Notes under the pieces: generated by a model
The model's input: the letters and a program-made list of their open reading frames with translations, nothing else
Database searches by the model: none
Told to the model about the DNA's origin: nothing
Origin: Schizophyllum amplum
Taxonomy: Eukaryota; Basidiomycota; Agaricomycetes; Agaricales; Schizophyllaceae
DNA: 64,000 nt
Direction: 5' to 3'
NCBI GenBank assembly: GCA_007026445.1
Contig: VDMD01000001.1
Span: 124,001-188,000, forward strand
Part shown: positions 35,208-47,074 of the stretch, piece after piece
Layout: each line of letters opens with the position of its first letter
How positions within the stretch are numbered: position 1 is the first letter of the stretch
Translations under genes and position numbers: made by a program

Positions 35208-36202
35208 ATGGCCAGAGTCGCGACCCCCAACACCGTCTTCCTCGTCACAGGCGCGAATTGCAGACTTGGTACGATATCTCGGCTCACGCGTGTATATCGA
35301 TAACTGACTTCCCCCAGGTCTGGTTCTCGTCCGTATCCTCGCGTTGCGCGACGACACCATCGTCTTCGCCGCCGCACGCAAGCCGTCCGACTCCTCCGAT
35401 CTCCTCACCCTGGCCGGCCGCTTCCCAAAGAAAGTCCAGCTCGTCACCTACGTCCCGGGCGACAGGGAATACAATCGGAAAACCATCAACGATATCAGAA
35501 AGTCTGCGGGCAGACTAGACGTGGTCATCGCGAACGCCGGTGCGTCGCATCGCTCCCCTCCAGTGCACGCGTACTGACCCCGAACACACGCTAGAGGCGC
35601 CGAAGGGACGCGAGAACGCACCTTACGATGTACGATCGTGTCTCCCCTTTCCAATGCGCATCGGGCTGACATCTCCCCCAGCTCGACGCCGTAGAGCCCG
35701 TCCTGCTGCTGCGCGAAGCCTACCCCCTGCTCAAATGGACGCCCCCCGCGAAACCCAAATTCATCATCGTCGCATCCTACGACGAGGCCATCCTCGGACA
35801 CCGGGTCTACAACTTCAACGACGCAGATACGGTCGAGATGCCCGACGTCGCGCTCAACTACAAGGCCGTGCATGACGACTACCCGGATCTGAGTAAGCGC
35901 TAGCCGTCTCCATGCTTTGCATCATCGCTAACTCTCCGCATAACAGCATGTTTCCCTGTCTGTGCAAACTTTGTGAATACGTCGGGCAGTGAGTTGTTCT
36001 GTCTTGGGCTGGCGGTGCGCGATCAGGGGAGCTAATAACCATGACAGCATCATTTACTCCGAGTGACGAGGGCGTGCGGCAATTGCAGCACATCACGGCC
36101 GAGGAGAGCGCGACGGGTATCTTGAAGCTTGTCGGCAAGGCCACGCGCGAGACGCATAACGGGTACTTCTGGAGCTTCAATGGGAGCAAGCTCCCGTGGT
36201 GA
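35208..36202 (+). CDS. Short-chain dehydrogenase-like protein lacking catalytic motifs
   Basis: SDRs are NAD(P)-dependent Rossmann-fold oxidoreductases. Six exons: 35208-35268, 35318-35539, 35595-35629, 35682-35892, 35947-35988, 36048-36202; 241 aa. SDR-like features are the start strand VFLVTGAN, the NAG motif in VVIANAG, AYPLLKW, and the typical ending HNGYFWSFNGSKLPW. The nucleotide loop reads TGANCRLG, where the family has TGANRGLG or similar, so the central Gly is Arg. The region that should carry YxxxK is shortened to MPDVALNYKAV, without the Tyr-x-x-x-Lys pair. The frame is intact, so it may be a pseudoenzyme or a gene starting to decay. Two relics of the same gene follow FunK1 copies 3 and 4. 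Confidence 0.78.
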
Positions 36203-36596
36203 AAACGTATATCGTGAGGTGTAATGCACTGCTAAGTACATGGTGAGTGTCGCTCTGCCCTGCTTGAACGCATAGCACTTGGCTCACTTCCCTTCCAGAT
36301 ATGGACCCTGCTATACCTGTATCCCGCTATCGACATGGACAGCCCCTCTGTAATTCCAGTTGTTGTACGAATACGAAGCACCTTGTCTGAGCTCTGCCTA
36401 TGCACTGCGAGATTCTGGATTCTGCGTCGCCGGTCTACGCACTCATCATCCGGGATATATTTGGTCGCGCATCCCGACGAGCCATGTCCCTGTGCACTGT
36501 ACGGGTTATGTCCCTAATCAGAAGTCCACCGCCCATCGCGCCCACCTTCCCGTCCATCCATCTATATTGGCACATCTCGATTTCAGCCGGCAAATA

Positions 36597-37050
36597 ATGT
36601 ACCGCATCATTCTCTGCGATTGTCGAAATGGTATCTTACGCTGGTCATCTCCGGAGTTGCCGCTTACTGATACACTGGGCGTCTCGGACGAGGATAGGAT
36701 CAACTACTATACATTAACGTTTGGCACCGTCAATATCGTTCCCTCTTTTGGCGAAGAATTCCAGGACGAGCCTGTGTACCGCGACCGCCGACAACTGAGC
36801 CGGTTTGCTGAAGATGGGAAGCTCGAGATAAGTACGTGCGGAGACCTTTAAGTATATTTGCTCTGGAGGTCGAAGCCCGCCGGTATATTCCTTTCTGGGC
36901 GCCTGGCTTACGATACTCCCATCGGTACAACAAGCGACCCTCGCTGTGATTCGCGTGGAGTACGGCGGCGCGGAGAGATATTCTCATCGCATCGGTGTGA
37001 CAGACGCAGAGATCAAAGCATTGCGGGAGGTTTACCTGGTCAGGCAGTAG
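36597..37050 (+). CDS. Possible small protein of unknown function
   Basis: Tentative two-exon model: 36597-36831 and 36869-37050; 138 aa. Exon 1 reads MYRIILCDCRNG and continues GVSDEDRINYYTLTFG. Exon 2 gives LAVIRVEYGGAERYSHRIG and ends EVYLVRQ. Both sides look coding, and together they give no stops, but the intron would be only 37 bases, shorter than the others here. A minus-strand frame of 150 codons (36730-37182) competes for the same DNA. Confidence 0.4.
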
Positions 37051-37529
37051 ATTGGCTGCGATAATAAAGCTACCTATGAGGCATATGTGCTTCTCGTCAG
37101 GATAGCTGGCAACGGAGGGTACCGGCAATACTGTATCTGAAGTAAGTACAGCACAAATATAATAATCGTCGTTCGTGTACAAGAATTGCCACTAGCTCAT
37201 ACATAGGACCCTCGACTCCAATGACTCTGTATAGGTGGTGCACTGTATTGCATATCAGCTCCCAGGATCAACCCAGGATCGATGTCCATTGTCGAACGAG
37301 ACCGGCGCGCCTGCTATTTGTTCAGTCACGTGGAATTCAACAAGTCACGAGTAGATCACGAGACTGAGATTGGTCCGGCCGAGCCGAAGGAAACGAGGCC
37401 AAGCTCAAGCCAAAGGCTGCCAAACACATTCCATTAGTGGCGGGCTTGTACGCTTCGACCTCTCCTCCTCCTCTCGCAATCTTACATCTCACAATACCTG
37501 TCATCGACCTCTTCCGTCGGAGAATAACA
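37051..37529. other. Intergenic region upstream of FunK1 copy 3
   Basis: No gene seen. It probably contains the copy 3 promoter. Confidence 0.45.
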
Positions 37530-40267
37530 ATGGCCACTCAAGTGCAGTGCACGCGTCCACTCTTCTGGGGCAAGTACTTGGGAGGGTGGGAGCGTGCCGA
37601 CGACGAATACATCCAAAAGATCATGGGGTTCATGAAGGAGTGTGGCGAGTATAGCGCTAGTGGTTGGGACAGCTTCCCGGGGTCATCTGCATTCTACCCC
37701 TCTGAGAGCACGGGGGACATCCTGGACATGCTGGGAGACATCTTCACCCGCGTCGAAGAAGCAGTCGCCGAGATACAGCACCCGCGGTTCGGCGGCGACC
37801 TGAAGACGGCGACACTGCACGTCAGATACGAGTCCGTGACGTTCGTGGACGAAGACGATGTGACAGCCAAGCTCGCTGTCGACGGTTGGTCCACGCTGCA
37901 TGCTGGATGCGTCCACGGCACGCAGGAAGGCGGCGTGCGTGACAGCAAAGTCGGCGATGGCGGCGGCGACGCGACCTGGATGGCGGACGTCGGCGTGTTC
38001 ATCTGCTATACACGTACCTTTGAGGGGAAAGATCAGTGGCAAAGTGTGCGTGCTCGCGTCGATGCGCGTGGATGATTCATATTGACCAACCAACGCAGCT
38101 CTTCGACGAAATGTGCACCGTCGCAAGCCACTTCCTCTTCAACGACCTCTCCCGCATCTCCATCATTGGCATCATCGTCGTAGACACCCTCATCTGCCTC
38201 ACGTACCACTGCCGCTCGTTCTCTGTGATCTGTACTTGCTTCGACATCAACAAGGCGCGTTATCATCTCTCAAGACTGACATGGCACTAACCTATAGCCC
38301 TTCAGCATCCGGAAGAGTTCGTGCAAGTGCTCTTGTTCGCCATGCACGCCAATAGGGAACACCTCGGCTTCGACCGCGATATCATACGCGTCGTCGACCC
38401 GCTGGACCGTCTGCAATACCAGTACCAGACACATCCATTGGCCGACCCCAGTGCAAGCGTCACGTACCAAACGTTTGAGGTCCTCACCCAGCACGAGCCC
38501 TCGATCGAGCTGTCTTCGAAGGCGATGAGCGTGTTCCGCGTCTACACAGCAGAGTTCGGCGATGGCGACTCCGTGCAGATGAAAGTGCCAGCTCAAGTGC
38601 TTCGCGACTTTGCGCAGCTGGACCGCATCCAGGGGGAGCTGGTCTTGCAGAAGCGTATGAAGTCAGCGATGTTGGCGGTCGCTGACGGCAAAGAGGAGCA
38701 AGACTTTGTGGAGGACGCCTTCCTGCAAATCAATGTGGACGAACCTGCACACGCATATGACCATCACAAGGCGTTACGCGACAGACCGATGGACAGCGAT
38801 AGTGATACGCGCCAGCGAATCCTGTGCGTGTACGATGAGTTGTGCCGGGATTTATATGACATTAAGCACCCTGCTGTGTTCTTCTACGTCTTGGTCAATG
38901 CGGTGACGCGTGCGCGGCTTTTTAATACCTGTTCTTACGCCGACACTGACCTGCATGCCTCAGTCCTTCTGATCATGTGGCGAGCCGGGTTGATCCACGG
39001 CGATGTCAGCCCTGGCAATCTCCTCGTCAAGCTCCTCATGCGAGACGGGTCCCCATTCAACGAGCTAGCACGCGACTTCATCAGCAAAATTACCGACCTC
39101 GAGATGTCGAACACCTACAAGGATGTCGGTTCCTGGTTTGTGCCATCCGTAAGTGCGTCTACTATGAAATTTGCCACGTACTCAGGATGCGCGTAGGGTA
39201 CCCGCGGTTACGTCGCCGTCGAGGTGTCACTCGGAAAGCATATCTTCTGCCCTTCGGACAATGAGCACGCTGTCGCGCATCACCACTTCCAGTACAACGG
39301 CTTCCACGATCTCGAGTCCACGCTTTGGATGGGGCTCAAGTTTGCTCTCGATCACGTCGTTGCGCCTGCCAAGAATGCGAAGCTGCTCACGGAACAGTCT
39401 GGGTTGCGCGATGCACTGTTCGAAGTCCCCATCGAGGGGTCAGTAGAGCGTGAACGGATGATAACGGGCACCAGGGAGGACAACAAGCACATCCGCGAGA
39501 TGCTCGAAAATGCGTACGGAGAGGACTCACCCGTGTGCGAGCTTGTCGGCCTGTTCTATCATATGAGCATGGCGCATCGGAACGCGCAAGCGTACGAGAT
39601 CGACGACGACATCGCCGGGGGCATGCCACGGGAGGACGTCTCGCATAAGCCCTTGTCACCGACAAACTTTAACCTCGATATCTACGACACGGTGCGCGAC
39701 TGCTTCGCCAGGATCGGTGAATACTATGGCGGCAAGCAAAGCCCACTCTTGCAGTTAGACGACGTGGACCTGCTGGGCCTGGCGGAAGAGGAGGAACTGC
39801 TCGCTGAGGCGAAAGCGGCCGCTGGGAAGGAGGCGGAGGTTGGGGCGGAGTTGACGGTCGAAGCCGAACTGGCGGCGGAGGCAGAGCTGACGGTCGAAGC
39901 CGAACTGGCGGCTGAGGCAGAGCTGGCGGCGCAACAGAAACTGGCGGCTGAAGAGGCATTGGCGGCGTTGGCCGCTGAGGAGGAGTCTGCGAACGAGGAA
40001 TCTGGCCCACCGACACCGGAGGCGGCGGTGGAACCGGGGGCCACGCAGGACGCGCGATCTGTGACCCCGGGGCCTCCAACTCAGGAGGTCCAGAGTGCGG
40101 ACAATGAGGAGGCCGAGGATCGCAATCAACGCCTAACTCATGACGAAACTCCGGTGACAAGGAAGCGGAAGCCCGACGACGCTCTGGACGAATCCCCGGA
40201 AGTGAAGCGAATGCGGCGGACCCAGGATCTCGTTGGCCAGATTCTGGCTGCGGCCACTGCATGGTAG
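37530..40267 (+). CDS. FunK1-type protein kinase, copy 3
   Basis: Five exons: 37530-38045, 38099-38254, 38306-38909, 38964-39148, 39197-40267; 843 aa. Same architecture as copies 2 and 4: N-terminal domain (GWDSFPGSSAFY, AVDGWSTL), kinase loop LIHGDVSPGNLL, SKITDLE, FHDLESTLWMGLKFAL. The tail is an AE-rich tandem repeat (VEAELAAEAELT) followed by RKRKPDDALDESPEVKRMRR, a probable nuclear localisation signal. The second intron begins GCGCGT, where the same intron in copies 2 and 4 begins GTGCGT, so it is a GC-AG intron created by one T-to-C change. The gene is otherwise intact. Confidence 0.9.
38255..38305 (+). other. GC-AG intron in FunK1 copy 3
   Basis: 51-base intron with donor AAG|GCGCGT and acceptor TTCAG. 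Position and phase match the second intron of copies 2 and 4, whose donor is AAG|GTGCGT. Confidence 0.75.
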
Positions 40268-40879
40268 TGGATTGCGGGCCGCATATGGCGCTGTGAGACG
40301 TTCAGGGCTCGTGTAGGGAAGTGGCCACAGGCGCGGATTTGATGCGAGTCAACCGCTGGAAGGAACGCATGGAAGGTTTGCAGCACTTGTAGAAAACATA
40401 ACTTGCCTGAAATAAAGATGGCTTGGTTCGAGTAGCCAAATTGACACTCCTGCAGTCAGATACCAATGCTATCGACCGAGGGCTGACGCTCGCCCTTGTT
40501 ACTTCCGGCATTCCTGATGATGTGGGGGTCCCCTGAGTGCTCTCTCGTCGCCTGTTGTTATATCGCATTGAGCTCAACTTCAGAGTGGCATTTCATGGAG
40601 AGCGCTCTTCAGGAGCAGAGTGACCACGAAGGAAAAGGACGAGCGTCGAGGTCTGATCATGTAGTCACATCTTACTTCCCACCGTCATCTCGCCTGTCTA
40701 CACGCTTCTCATGGCTCTCAAGAGAGACATCCACGCTGGCTCGAATATCAAGGCCTATTCGACATACATCTAGCTGTCGCTCCCCACGCCATCCGATGCG
40801 CAACTCGCCTCTCAACCACAATGACGAAGATCACCAAATGACTGCCGCTTTCCTGTTCGTCTGAACTGCATGCCGCCCA
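40268..40879. other. Spacer after FunK1 copy 3
   Basis: No gene. It shares scattered blocks with the spacers after copies 2 and 4, including a GGCATTT block near 40585 and CTTCCCACCGTCATCTC near 40675. Confidence 0.5.
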
Positions 40880-41290
40880 AGCTCACCTTGAACACTGCTC
40901 TTAATCCGACTTGATATGCGGAAGCTCGTCTTTGCAAGCAAGAGTACAGTCGAAGAATCGAAGAACGATTACGATCTGAAGGAGTCTGCGGGAAGAATGT
41001 AGGCAGCCGGTACGTTGCAGACCTCGTCACAAGGACACACGAACTGACCTAACATGCAGAAGCGCTGAACGGACGTGAAGACGCACTCTATGAACGCTTG
41101 CCTCTGCAAACACAGAGTGCCCATCAACTCTGCCAACTCGACACCATACCGGCCGTTCTCCTGCCGCCCGAGGCACATCCCTCGATCAATCAGACGTCTC
41201 GGCCAAAACGCACATCTATCTCGTCCAGCTTCTGATGGACTTTGTGAACACGGCGGAAAGTGAGTTGCATCGGCTTTTTACTGTCGTGTC
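40880..41290 (+). pseudogene. SDR-like gene relic after FunK1 copy 3
   Basis: Strongly decayed version of the gene at 35208-36202. Recognisable in order: the upstream TATGCGGAAGCTC block, a remnant of the NDI-KSAGR segment (GGAGTCTGCGGGAAGA, now followed by TAG), a piece matching the small third exon (GAACGGACGTGAAGACGCAC), the LDAVEPVLL exon start (CTCGACACCATACCGGCCG), and the TTTGTGAACACGGCGGAAAGTGAG junction. Large parts, including the nucleotide-binding loop, are deleted and stops interrupt the frame. No functional product is expected. Confidence 0.65.
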
Positions 41291-42401
41291 TCGGTCTGAT
41301 GCGCGTCACAGACTCACAGCAGCCGAGTGAAAGTCGACAAGACTGCTGCACTTGTACACATTTTGCGACGAGGACAGCACAATTCGCTCTCGTGCTGATA
41401 AATGTATAAGAGGACTGAGTGCCCTGTTACAGGGTGAGCGCTGCTTTCCACCGCGCACGTAGCGATAGGCTCACCTTTCATACAGATCAGGCCGCGCTCG
41501 CGCAGTTGAGTCATCGTTAAGGCGTCCTCAACGGGTCTATGTCCCGACGACAAACGAGCTTAAAAAGACTTCGCGGAAAAGCTCAGCGTGAAGGTCGCGT
41601 TCCGCTGCCTGCGAGAGCGGCGGCAGCGACGTGCGCATGCGCATGGGTCGCCCAGTGAACTTTGACCGACGACAGATGGCTTATATATTGATGTTGTATA
41701 CTTTTCCATCTGTAGTCACGTCTACGCATTTAAGTATCAGATCTTCAGACGTTGAGCCTTGTGAGTGCCATTGATTGTTTGTCATTGACGTCCGTGATGC
41801 TTGCTTGCCGACTTGCGACTTGCGACGGCTGCACTGGGACAACGCCGTCTGCGTGGCGCGTCAGACTCGCATGCCCGACACTGTTGCCTTACCAGCAGCT
41901 CCAGGCTCACCGGCACCACCCATCGAGTTCCAGCGCTTCAGGAGGGCATGAGCCTTGGCCTAAAGCAAGCGGGCGAAAGGCAGGCCATAGGCGAGATGAA
42001 TGTTGCACTAGGTACTTAGGTGTATAAACTCGCAAGTACGTATCCGCTTGCGTAGGAGCAGACAACAATGGAGTGTTGTGTGAGATTCCGTGCGCAGTGG
42101 ACAATGTTGAGTGGAATCTGGATTCTGCACGCAGATTGTCTGTTGGACGCCACATCACATATCGGAGCCGAGTACACGTGATCGACCCGTGACTTGTTTT
42201 CGTGTAAACAAGGACATACGTGACTAGTAATCGGCCCGGCACATCCGGCGAGTGGCTAAACCTGATCGCATTCGCGTCCCTCATCTGCAACCTGCCTTCG
42301 CGCTCAGCAACCACTCGCTTGCGATACTGAACTTCGCATATTCCCCCCTTCCACTTTCCTCATCATCATACACGAAAGACACCACACTCGAAAGGCACAA
42401 C
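41291..42401. other. Intergenic region upstream of FunK1 copy 4
   Basis: No gene supported. The last 220 bases resemble the 5' flank of copy 2. Confidence 0.5.
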
Positions 42402-45286
42402 ATGTCGTTCATCGTCAACACCACGGTACTGGAGCTCTATGAAGGCTTCAAAGGATGGAAGCGGATTGGGGACAAGGATGTTTCAGAGATGATGAAGTAC
42501 CTGATAGACCGTGGCTTCTACGGGCAAGGGGGCTGGAAGCACTTCCAAGGATCGTGCACCCACGCCACAGACACGGATACGAAGACCATCCTCGACGGCC
42601 TGGGTCACGTCTGCTTCTTCATCGTGCAGGCAGCGGCCAAGGTGACGAACGGGCGGTTCGGCGGCAAGGAGCAGACAGCGCGGCTGGAGACGAAGTACGA
42701 GAGCAGGACGTGCGTTGGCGTCGCCGACGTGACGCCGTGCTTCGTCGACGGTTGGTCTACGCTCCTCAAGAAGGCAGCGCACGCAACGACGGGGGGCGGC
42801 GTGTCCGACATGAAGATCACCGACAGCACCGGTTGCACGCACTGGATGTCGGAGGTCGGCGTGATCATACGCTACCAGCGCGAGAGCGGCGAAGCGGCCA
42901 GACAGACAGTGCGTCCTGCTTCAGTGCACAAAGGGGAAGCATACTGACTTACCGACGCAGAACATTCAAAGTATTTCAAGCGTCGCCAGCCATATCTTCC
43001 ACAACGACAAGTCCCGCGACTACGTCCCCAGCATCCTCATCCAGGACACCATCGCCCATATAGCTATCCACAGTCGGTCCTCCTCTGTTATCTCTGCTGC
43101 GTTCGATGTCAACAAGGTGCGTTTCTGACTGTCGAACGGCAACTCGCGACTGACCTACAACCCCTCAGAACCCAACCGAGTTCGTCCAGGTGACGCTCTT
43201 CGTCACCCACGCCAGCAGACAGCAATTCGGGTTCAATCCCAACATCTGCCGCGTCGTCGACCCGGAAGGCGACCTCCAGTACCAGTACTGGGTGCCCCTG
43301 CTCTGCAATCCCAAGAGGTTTGTCCTATACCAGACGGTCACGACCCTCTTCCATCATGCCGTATCGCCCAATCTGTATGCCAAGGACATGTGCGTCTACC
43401 GCGTGCGCCCCGCGAAGACGTGGCGCGACGGCACGTCGATCGACCAGGATGCGCCGGCGGAGGTGCTCCGCGACTTTGCGCAGTTCCACACCATCGCGTC
43501 CGACGCAGACTTGCAGGACCGTGTGCGTGCAGCGATGATGGCGGCCGCGGTTTCCGAGGAAGAGCGACAGATCGTCGAGGAGGGGTTTCTGTCCGTCACC
43601 GTGGACGCGGCAGCCAGTGGGGGTGAAGCGAACAGGAAGATGGACGCCAGGCCGACATCGAACTACGTGCGCGAGCGGAGGATTTGCGTCTACGGGGAGG
43701 AATGTCAAGACCTGTACAAGATCGAGCACCCGGCGTTGTACTTCTATGGACTGTCGAAGGTATCGGAGCGTGCGTGTTTCCTGTCTCCCTGCACTCTTGC
43801 CGAAGCTGACGCGCATCACCCAGTCCTGTTGATCCTCTGGCGCGCCCGCTGGCTGCATGGTGACGGAAGCCCCGGGAACTTCCTCATGGAGCTCCTTAAG
43901 CTGGACGAGTCAGCCTTCCTTAACCTGGCCGACGACTACGTCGTGAAGATCACCGACCTCGAGATGGCGTCGAGGTACAGCGAGAAAGGTCCCTGGCAGG
44001 GATTTCATGTAAGTCTGCCTCTCCCGCAAGCGAACAAGTACTCACGATCCACGTAGGGCACGCCCGACTACGCCGCCATCGAAATCGCTGCTGGAAAGCA
44101 CCTCTTCCACCCTGACCAGCCAAACGCTCTCTCGACCATCCACTTTCAGTACAACGGCTTCCACGACCTCGAGTCCGCGATCTGGATGGCCCTGAAGTTT
44201 GCCCTCGAGCATGTCGCCGTCCCCGCCCACAACGTACCGTTGCTCGCGCGCCAGGTCTTTCTGCGCATCGAGTTCTTCGGGCCATTCGAAAAGTGCAAGG
44301 TGCCGCGCCGTCGCGTGATCATGGGTTCACCAGACGAGACCAAGGACATCCTGGAGGTGCTCCAGAACGCGTACGGGCGCGACTCGCCCATGTGCGACCT
44401 CGTCAAGCTGTCCCGGAAGATGGGCCTCGCGCACCGGGAGGCGCAGGCCAACGGCATCGACGAGGACTTCGGTCGAGGCGTACCGCTGTTGCACAAGCCC
44501 TTGCCGCCTTCGAACTTCCCCCTTGACATATATGACGCGGTGCGGAGGTGCTTCGCGAGCATTGGCGACTACTATGGGGGAGAGGAGAGCCCGCTCATGA
44601 AGCTGAACGACGTGAACCTCCTCGAGTTGGCGTTTGATGAGGAACAGCTGGACGAGGCGGTACGGGTATGCGAAGCGGAAATGGAGGCCGAAGCGAAGAT
44701 GGCCGCCAAGGCAGAACTGGCGGCGCTGGCCGCGCAAATGGAACCAGCGGAGCAGAAGCTTGATGAGGTGGCCGGAGTGGGACCGCAGGCGGAGGCGGAG
44801 GCGGCGGCGGAGGAGGCGGAAAAGGAATTGTTGGTGAAGTCCGAGGAGGCTGTCACGGCCGTATCGACACCGTGCACGGCGGCCGAGGTGACGGAGGGAG
44901 ACGATGCCAGCAGCGAATCCTCGTTGCAACTCTACTACCCAACGGACGAGGCTCAGGAGGAAGACGATGCCGAGAACGTCCCCTCGTCCCCGTTAGCACT
45001 CTACTATCCGGAGGATGCCCTGGAGGAAGACGAGGACATTCCCCCGGTGGCAGTCTACTACCCGTCGCTGGCTCAGAAACGGAAGGCTTGCGACACCCCG
45101 GACGAGTCTCCTTCGCGGAAGCGGGCGCGGCCGGTCTTGGCTCCCATTGTCGATAACCACGCGGCGGGGCTCGAAGCGCAGTTGGAGGTTCCGCTCAGGG
45201 AGCGTCAAGTTCCTCAAGACGAAAAGGAGGGCGTGCGTTGGGACGATGCGACGCGAGAGGCTCTAGAAACTTTAGGTTGCTTATAG
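42402..45286 (+). CDS. FunK1-type protein kinase, copy 4
   Basis: Five exons: 42402-42908, 42961-43116, 43169-43769, 43824-44008, 44057-45286; 892 aa. Closest to copy 2 throughout (GWKHFQGSCTHA, FVDGWSTLL, VVKITDLEM, FHDLESAIWMALKFAL). The catalytic loop reads HGDGSPGN: the hydrophobic residue after the catalytic Asp, Ile or Val in the other three copies, is Gly here. The tail has an Ala/Glu-rich segment, three related YYP blocks (LQLYYPTDEAQEED, LALYYPEDALEEDED, VAVYYPSLA), and the basic signal QKRKACDTPDESPSRKRARP. The frame is open and splice sites are normal, so it is probably expressed, but activity could be altered. Confidence 0.9.
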
Positions 45287-45904
45287 GCAATCAAGTCTGT
45301 CTGCGAATATGAAGGAGTTTGAAAGCCGTGGCTGCAGTCAGAGACGTACGAGCTATGCTCGGAAACAAGGCGCTTGTCCCTGCGCGAAGTCAGGCGCTTC
45401 ATTGTTTTTCTTCTGACTGACAGCACCGAAGGAGGGGAGCGTTGCCAACTGCGCATGTTGTATGCTGAGCTGGAGGCCCGAGTGGCATTTCTCGGAGGGC
45501 GTACACCCTCGAGCCTGCCTCGAGCGATGAGGGAAAGAACGAGGACACTTGTTTGCAAACGTTTGTCCGATCTTGCTTCCCGCCATCATCTCAGCCGCCA
45601 CTCGCATACTCTACTGTTACATGGTTTTCAATGGCACAGAGCCGCGCCAGCTGCAAGCTCACAAGTAATATTCAACGAAAATGCACGAAGATCTATGTCT
45701 ATCGCTGTAGTCGCTCCCAAGTCGAGCCAGCGTCTGCTGCGCAGCCTCAACGTCGACCGCAACGACGAATACCATCAAGTTCCACCCGCCTGCCCCTTCG
45801 ACTGAACCAGTCAGTCACCTCAGACCCTCCGAGATGATATTCGGAAGCTCGTTGTGTGCCTCGGAGGTTCCATGGTCGTACGAGTAGACGTCCGCGTCGG
45901 AACT
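45287..45904. other. Spacer after FunK1 copy 4
   Basis: No gene. Homologous to the spacers after copies 2 and 3. Confidence 0.5.
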
Positions 45905-46690
45905 TCTCGCAATGCACACCTTTCCTCATCCCATCAGGGCGAGAGTCGCGACCCCGGCACAGTCTTCCTCTTGACGCGCGCGAATTGCAGATTCGGTACG
46001 TGTATAGGACAACGCCAGTCCCTCAATACTAGTGTTCTCATCGTCCTCGAGCCCAAATTCACAAGCGTCTATATCGATAGCTGACTTGCCTCGCCCACAG
46101 GTTTAATGTTTAGTTCTTGTCCGCATCCTCGCATAACGTGAAGATACCATCATATTCCCCGCCGTGCGCAAGCCATCATACCCCTCCAACCTCTTCCCCC
46201 TGGCCGGTCGCTTCCCGAAGAAAGTGCTGCTCGTCGATTACGCCCCGGGCGACAGGGAGTACAACCGGAGAACCATCAACGATATCAGGAAGTCTGCGCG
46301 GGATTTTGGATGTAGTGGTATGTCGCATCGGTCGTCTGGAGTGCACACATACTGACCGGTCACGCAGAGGCGCCTGAGGGACGAGAGAACACATCTTTCG
46401 ACGCACAATTCTATACCAATGCAACCTTCACCCACGCCTTTCCCGCTCGATGCCGTATAGCCCGTCCTCCTACAGCGCGATATGTACCCGTTGCTGAAAC
46501 GGACGCCCCCGCAAAGCCCAAACTCATCGTCGTTGCGTCATACGACGAGGCCTTCCTCGCAAACCGGGTCTGACTTCCACGACGCGGATATTGCGCGGAT
46601 ATGGTTGAGATGCCCGACGTCGTGCTCAATTGCAAGGCCGTGCACGACCACTGCCCAGATCTGAGCAAGCGCGGGTTACGGTACCCCTCA
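45905..46690 (+). pseudogene. SDR-like pseudogene after FunK1 copy 4
   Basis: All exons up to the fourth of the intact gene at 35208 can be traced: CGAGAGTCGCGACCCC (the ATG just before it is lost), the GCGAATTGCAGATTCG donor region, the PLAGRFPKKV and YAPGDREYNRRTIND segments, the AEAPEGREN piece, and the WTPPAKPK-like and VASYDEAFL segments. Damage includes loss of the start codon, frameshift and stop at the beginning of the second exon (near 46110), and stops in the fourth exon (near 46460 and 46570). The 3' exons are missing or replaced. It is younger than the relic at 40880. Confidence 0.8.
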
Positions 46691-47074
46691 GTTGTCTCCT
46701 TCCGAAGATGTTGCCGGAGGGGAGTGCGCTGGCGATGCTGGAGGATGTTATGCACGAGGCGTCGAGGGATCCCGGATTGCCACGGGAAAATCCAAAAGGT
46801 ATGCGCAGGCGATAAGTGGAAGACGCCTACGTGGTGAAGGCACAAGCTCCATAGTCTATCGCAGTCTGTCGTGTAAGTTACAACAAGAAGAATACATGCC
46901 ATCGAGTGTTGCGGTCTTTATGGGTTTTGATGAGATGTGATCATGATCGCCGCTTGAGCAACTACAAAAGCACAATAGGTTGACTTTCCCACGATCACCA
47001 AATTGTAAGTCTGCATTCTCCTACTTACCACCATTCGTCCGCCTCTTCGCGCCCGTCCGCTCGGCGCTCTGCGC
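46691..47074. other. Intergenic region
   Basis: Between the SDR pseudogene and the pseudouridine synthase. No gene seen. Confidence 0.4.
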
